NCBI GenBank assembly: GCA_013695245.1
Contig: JACDAW010000214.1
Span: 1-9,278 of the forward strand
Direction of reading: 5' to 3'
Source of the DNA: Pyrinomonadaceae bacterium
GTDB lineage: Bacteria > Acidobacteriota > Blastocatellia > Pyrinomonadales > Pyrinomonadaceae
Length of the DNA: 9,278 bases
The translations under genes were made by a program, and so were the position numbers. Each line of letters begins with the position of its first letter. The stretch's first letter is position 1. Shown here piece after piece: positions 7,005 to 9,278 of the stretch. The notes under the pieces are model-generated. The model was given only the letters and a program-made list of their open reading frames with translations, ran no database searches and was not told where the DNA came from.

Positions 7005-7124
7005 AAAGCAAGTTGAAGCGTGATTGTTACTTGAATGCTTAAGATTAAAATAAGATGGCAACTTTATGAATTTTAAGCTTTAAAAAATTAAAAGTAGTTT
7101 AAAGACGTGCGGCGAGCGCGTCAA

Positions 7125-7201
7125 CCGAACGGACGTGCGGCGCATCAAAGTTCGGACGAACGAATTGCCGCTTAAGTCTTTCATGCGCCGCTACGTTCGG
7201 C
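7125..7201. repeat. Imperfect inverted repeat upstream of the sigma gene
   Basis: Arm 7125-7150 (CCGAACG, then GCGGCGCAT and AAAG) is mirrored by arm 7178-7201, whose reverse complement reads CCGAACG-TA-GCGGCGCAT-G-AAAG. That gives blocks of 7, 9 and 4 matching bases with a small internal difference and a 27-base loop. The loop starts with its own short palindrome GTTC-GGAC-GAAC (7150-7161). It could fold in RNA, act as a paired binding site, or be a decayed small repeat. No T-tract follows, so a terminator is unlikely. Confidence 0.55.
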
Positions 7202-7213
7202 ACAACCCTCGTG

Positions 7214-7239
7214 TGAACCCTATTATTGTATAATACGCC
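7214..7239 (+). promoter_or_regulatory. Possible promoter of the sigma/TonB-like operon
   Basis: A perfect TATAAT lies at 7229-7234 but has no matching -35 at 16-18 bases. In the same place TGAACC (7214-7219) is followed 16 bases later by CGCC (7236-7239), a layout resembling ECF sigma promoters (AAC-type -35, CGT-type -10), which would suit autoregulation. Either way the mRNA would carry a leader of roughly 160 bases. Judged by eye. Confidence 0.35.
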
Positions 7240-7362
7240 TTAGCCGCGCTTCCGTCCTTTGGAAAGCTCAGCGGTTAGAAGTCGGGCGAACGAAAAAAGT
7301 TGGGCGTAATCTTTTATCGGGCGTATCTTCCGGCGAGTTTTTGGTAATAACATAAAGAAAGC

Positions 7363-7388
7363 AAGTTCTCCCCTGTCCGGGAGAGCTT
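7363..7388 (+). promoter_or_regulatory. Leader hairpin just before the sigma start codon
   Basis: AAGTTCTCCC (7363-7372) pairs with GGGAGAGCTT (7379-7388) over ten pairs including one G-T wobble, with a 6-base loop CTGTCC. It ends 14 bases before the TTG start. The only Shine-Dalgarno-like purine run nearby, GGGAGAG, is locked in the 3' side of the stem, so the hairpin may limit translation. No U-tract follows, so it is not a terminator. Confidence 0.45.
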
Positions 7389-7402
7389 TCGGGCAAACGA
7401 GC

Positions 7403-7981
7403 TTGTCGCACCAAGACCGAGCAACAGACGAAGATTTACTTCAGAGGGCGCGTAAAGGCGACGAAGCGGCTTTCCTGCGATTGTATGCACAGCATCGCGC
7501 CGCGCTGTTTCGCTTCGCTTATCGAATGCTCGGCTCGACTGAAGCGGCGGAAGACGCGGTGCAAGATTGCTTTCTCAGTTTGATAAAGAACGCGGAACGC
7601 TTCGATTCATCACGCGCCAGTCTTCGCACTTATCTCTACGCGGCGGTGCGAAACCTGAGCCTGAAGCGCATCCGGCAGACGAGCGGAGAAACGTCGCTTG
7701 ATGATCTGACAGAAGAACTGCAAGGCACAGAAGAGCCGCTTCGTAAATTGCTTGACGCGGAGTTGTCAGACGTTGTGCGCCGTGCAATTGAGAGTTTGCC
7801 GCAGTTGCAGCGCGAGAGTTTGATTCTGTTTGAGTATGAGGGATTGAGTCTGGCTGAGATCGCGCTCGTCGTCGAAGCGGACACGGGAACGGTGAAATCA
7901 AGACTTCATCGGGCGCGCGTGCAACTGAGAAAACTTTTGGGCGCATACCTTGAAAGCAGCAGTCTTGTCGTGGAGAAATAG
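7403..7981 (+). CDS. ECF-type RNA polymerase sigma factor
   Basis: Compact sigma-70 family ECF factor (192 aa). Region 2 spans about 11-92: DEDLLQRARKGDEAAFLRLYAQHR, then FRFAYRMLGSTEAAEDAVQDCFLSL (37-61), the DNA-melting and core-binding part, and RTYLYAAVRNLSLKRIR. Region 4 is about 125-180: IESLPQLQRESLILFEYEGLSLAEIALVVEADTGTVKSRLHRARVQLRKLL, with the helix-turn-helix at 149-170. The start is a TTG with no well-placed Shine-Dalgarno; the reading begins directly at the usual ECF N-terminus, so a downstream start is unlikely. It is separated from the next gene by only 3 bases, and its last codons (TGGAGAAA) provide that gene's ribosome site, so the two are translationally linked. The following protein is the natural candidate for its regulator. 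Confidence 0.92.
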   Translation: MSHQDRATDEDLLQRARKGDEAAFLRLYAQHRAALFRFAYRMLGSTEAAEDAVQDCFLSLIKNAERFDSSRASLRTYLYAAVRNLSLKRIRQTSGETSLDDLTEELQGTEEPLRKLLDAELSDVVRRAIESLPQLQRESLILFEYEGLSLAEIALVVEADTGTVKSRLHRARVQLRKLLGAYLESSSLVVEK

Positions 7982-7984
7982 ATT

Positions 7985-9278
7985 ATGAGCGATGAGAAGA
8001 GAGACGCGACGCCTCCGGGCTGGGACGCGAACAGCGAAAACACATTTCACGCAGCGAACGACGGAAGCGACTCGCTTCACGACCCGGAGCTAAAAGATTT
8101 GCTCGGACGCTGGAGCGCGCCCCCGCCGCCGCCCGCGCTTGATAACCGAATCTTAATGGCTTACCGCCAACAAATTAACGATATTATTCCATTTATGCAG
8201 CAAACGCCCGGCACGTCCAATTCATCAGATAACCGCAGCGAGGTAGATAAAATGAAGAAATGTCCAACTTGTCACGAAGAATTCGCCGATAAATTCGGCT
8301 TCTGCCCCGTTGACGGCACACCGCTCGACGGTTCAGTCGTCATCCCAGATTCCGCGAACAGCGATCCTTCGATCCATACCGTTGTTCCGCCTCTCCAACT
8401 CGGTGGAGACGTGGCGGCCGCCGCCGCCGCATCAAGCGCTTCAAACGCTTCTTCGTCCGCGCGCGGCGAATATCATCTCACGATGGTTGACGACGAAGGA
8501 TTGGTAAGCCGTCTGGCGGCGAAGATGCGCGACGTGGGACGCGATTCGCAACTGACGTGGCCGGAATTTAAGCGTGACCCGGCCGGATTCGTAAAGCGCG
8601 GCGCACGCGGCTACGGCGCGGCCTCCAGAGACTTTTTCAAGCGTCCGAACGTCGCTTTCGCTACCATCGCAGGCATTCTCGCCGTGCCGCTCGCCATTCT
8701 CGGACTTTTCATTTTCGCCAGCGCCTTACAGAGTCGCACGCAACAGCTCGCCGAGAATAACGATCAACTCATCATCGAGCGCATGATTGACATTCCTGAT
8801 GAAGAGAAACCGAAGCCGGAAGAACCGGACAAAGGCATTGGTCAGGGAGATAAAGGGCGCGTCGGATTTAACAAGGGCGCTGGCGAAGGCTCGAAGCCGA
8901 AGTTTGAGCGCGCGGCGGGTGGTGGCGGCGGCGGTCACAACGATCCTCTGCCTCCACAACGCGGCGGGCTTCCCGAATCGAACCCGATCCCCGCGCCGAT
9001 TCCCGTGACGCGATCAACTGTTCCGCCGCTTCTTCGCGCCGGAATTGATCTCGATCCGGCTTTGCGCCCAGACGTTCCCGCGCCCGTGTTCGGCGTGCCG
9101 AACTCGACTTCAACCACGCCATCAGGCGGCCCCGGTAAAGGTGAAGGAATCGGAAACGGCACAGGCTTAGGCGTTGGTGAAGGTGAAGGACGCGGCGTCG
9201 GGCGCGGTCGCGGTGGCAACATGGGCGGCGGCGACAAAAATGAAGGCGGCGGCGGCGCTGGTGGCGGCACTGGCAATA
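7985..9278 (+). CDS. Membrane protein: anti-sigma-like N-terminus, Cys-rich ribbon, TM helix, TonB-type Gly/Pro-rich linker (3' partial)
   Basis: An uninterrupted frame runs from the ATG at 7985 to the window edge (431 codons, no stop). The start follows the sigma stop by 3 bases with GGAG at 7972-7975. Residues 34-62 (DPELKDLLGRWSAPPPPPALDNRILMAYRQQ) resemble the cytoplasmic head of acidobacterial anti-sigma factors. Residues 90-114 form a small ribbon (C93, C96, C107; FCPVDGTPL). Residues 143-159 are an Ala/Ser linker, and 223-248 one membrane helix (FATIAGILAVPLAILGLFIF), basic on its N-side, giving N-in/C-out topology. Outside follow an EEKPKPEEPDK stretch, a Gly6 run, a Pro-rich part (320-375) and a long Gly-rich tail. 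This linker style is what I associate with energy-transducer TonB proteins, whose C-terminal domain would lie beyond the window; that domain is inferred, not seen. Such proteins couple inner-membrane proton-motive force to outer-membrane receptors. Pairing with a sigma gene suggests a signalling role. Confidence 0.85.
   Translation, partial: MSDEKRDATPPGWDANSENTFHAANDGSDSLHDPELKDLLGRWSAPPPPPALDNRILMAYRQQINDIIPFMQQTPGTSNSSDNRSEVDKMKKCPTCHEEFADKFGFCPVDGTPLDGSVVIPDSANSDPSIHTVVPPLQLGGDVAAAAAASSASNASSSARGEYHLTMVDDEGLVSRLAAKMRDVGRDSQLTWPEFKRDPAGFVKRGARGYGAASRDFFKRPNVAFATIAGILAVPLAILGLFIFASALQSRTQQLAENNDQLIIERMIDIPDEEKPKPEEPDKGIGQGDKGRVGFNKGAGEGSKPKFERAAGGGGGGHNDPLPPQRGGLPESNPIPAPIPVTRSTVPPLLRAGIDLDPALRPDVPAPVFGVPNSTSTTPSGGPGKGEGIGNGTGLGVGEGEGRGVGRGRGGNMGGGDKNEGGGGAGGGTGN
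8240..8254 (+). promoter_or_regulatory. Internal Shine-Dalgarno and ATG at the ribbon domain
   Basis: GAGGT at 8240-8244 is followed after 7 bases by an in-frame ATG at 8252 that would start a protein with MKKCPTCHEEF, the Cys-ribbon domain. Cys-ribbon proteins of this kind often begin exactly this way. It could give a shorter second product without the anti-sigma-like head, or mark an old gene boundary. I list one CDS because the upstream frame is continuous into it. Confidence 0.45.

Larger units (their letters stand above)
7152..7400 (+). repeat. Three copies of a 12-base motif TCGGRCRAACGA
   Basis: Copies at 7152-7163 (TCGGACGAACGA), 7282-7293 (TCGGGCGAACGA) and 7389-7400 (TCGGGCAAACGA), all on the plus strand, each differing from the middle copy by at most one base. 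The last copy ends two bases before the start codon of the sigma gene. They may be regulator sites; spacing (130 and 107 bases) is not an obvious multiple of the helix turn. Confidence 0.4.
7005..7402. other. Divergent intergenic region between the M16-like and sigma genes
   Basis: About 400 non-coding bases. The part nearest the M16-like gene (about 7023-7102) is markedly AT-rich and probably holds its promoter, though I cannot point to a convincing -35/-10 pair. An 11-base direct repeat GACGTGCGGCG occurs at 7104-7114 and 7132-7142. GGGCGTA occurs at 7302-7308 and 7319-7325, both followed by TCTT-like sequence. The more distinct elements are listed separately. Confidence 0.6.

Noticed and set aside
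7005..7061. M16-like gene starting at the TTG at 7061
   Set aside because: The 19 added residues are AT-rich, do not look like a signal peptide, and would push the hydrophobic signal run away from the N-terminus.
7229..7234. A plain housekeeping sigma-70 promoter from the perfect TATAAT
   Set aside because: No acceptable -35 at 16-18 bases and TG is directly adjacent rather than in the extended -10 position; kept only as part of a tentative promoter region.
8361..8371. Second copy of the repeat arm (GCGATCCTTCG shared with 4715-4725)
   Set aside because: Only 11 bases match, it lies inside a coding frame, has no inverted partner, and is probably chance.
8787..9008. Plus-strand 73-codon frame inside the TonB-like gene
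   Set aside because: It overlaps the longer continuous frame from 7985, has no ribosome site and looks like basic, low-complexity out-of-frame sequence.
8935..9276. A Pro-rich minus-strand frame (many PPP runs)
   Set aside because: It is the antisense image of the Gly-rich linker of the plus-strand protein; GGC/GGT codons read backwards give Pro/Ala/Thr.

Overview
This window looks like chromosomal DNA of a moderately GC-rich, Gram-negative-type bacterium. Acidobacteriota, possibly Blastocatellia/Pyrinomonadaceae, is my best guess. It rests on inference from gene style: a Cys-rich ribbon of the form CPxC...FCPxDGTPL fused to a TonB-like linker, frequent sigma-70 family genes, an orphan cobalamin-binding radical SAM protein, and a MenG/UbiE methyltransferase beside an M16-like protein. 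No rRNA, tRNA, CRISPR array or transposase gene is visible.

Layout. (1) 1-1810, plus strand: a regulatory cluster. A diguanylate cyclase with an RsbRD-like N-terminal domain (5' end outside the window) is followed with zero gap by an ECF-type sigma factor with a long N-terminal extension, then by an 84-residue protein of unknown function. (2) 1908-3470, plus strand: a stand-alone B12-binding radical SAM protein. It converges, with a 5-base gap, on (3) 3476-4468, minus strand: a single DppB/OppB-type ABC permease with none of its usual partners. (4) 4634-4737: a 104-base inverted repeat that supplies the last codons and stop of (5) 4728-5549, minus strand: the menaquinone/ubiquinone methyltransferase gene ubiE/menG. 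(6) 5586-7004, minus strand: an exported M16 peptidase-like protein without the zinc-binding HxxEH motif, 36 bases upstream of ubiE and probably co-transcribed with it. (7) 7005-7402: a divergent intergenic region with an inverted repeat, a three-copy 12-base motif, a possible promoter and a hairpin just before the next start. (8) 7403-7981, plus strand: a second ECF sigma factor. (9) 7985-9278, plus strand, open at the window edge: a large membrane protein running from an anti-sigma-like N-terminus through a Cys-rich ribbon and one membrane helix to a Pro/Gly-rich TonB-type periplasmic linker.

The two most interesting points are at the ends. On the right, the sigma factor is followed by a protein that seems to merge a sigma regulator with a TonB-like trans-envelope transducer. 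A strong internal Shine-Dalgarno plus ATG sits exactly at the junction, suggesting either a gene fusion or two products from one frame. On the left, a stressosome-type sensor/diguanylate cyclase is directly abutted to an ECF sigma factor, which suggests c-di-GMP output and sigma output are co-produced. The inverted repeat that overwrites the end of ubiE is a third candidate for a family of small repeated elements. All functional statements are read from sequence motifs by eye; no database search was run.
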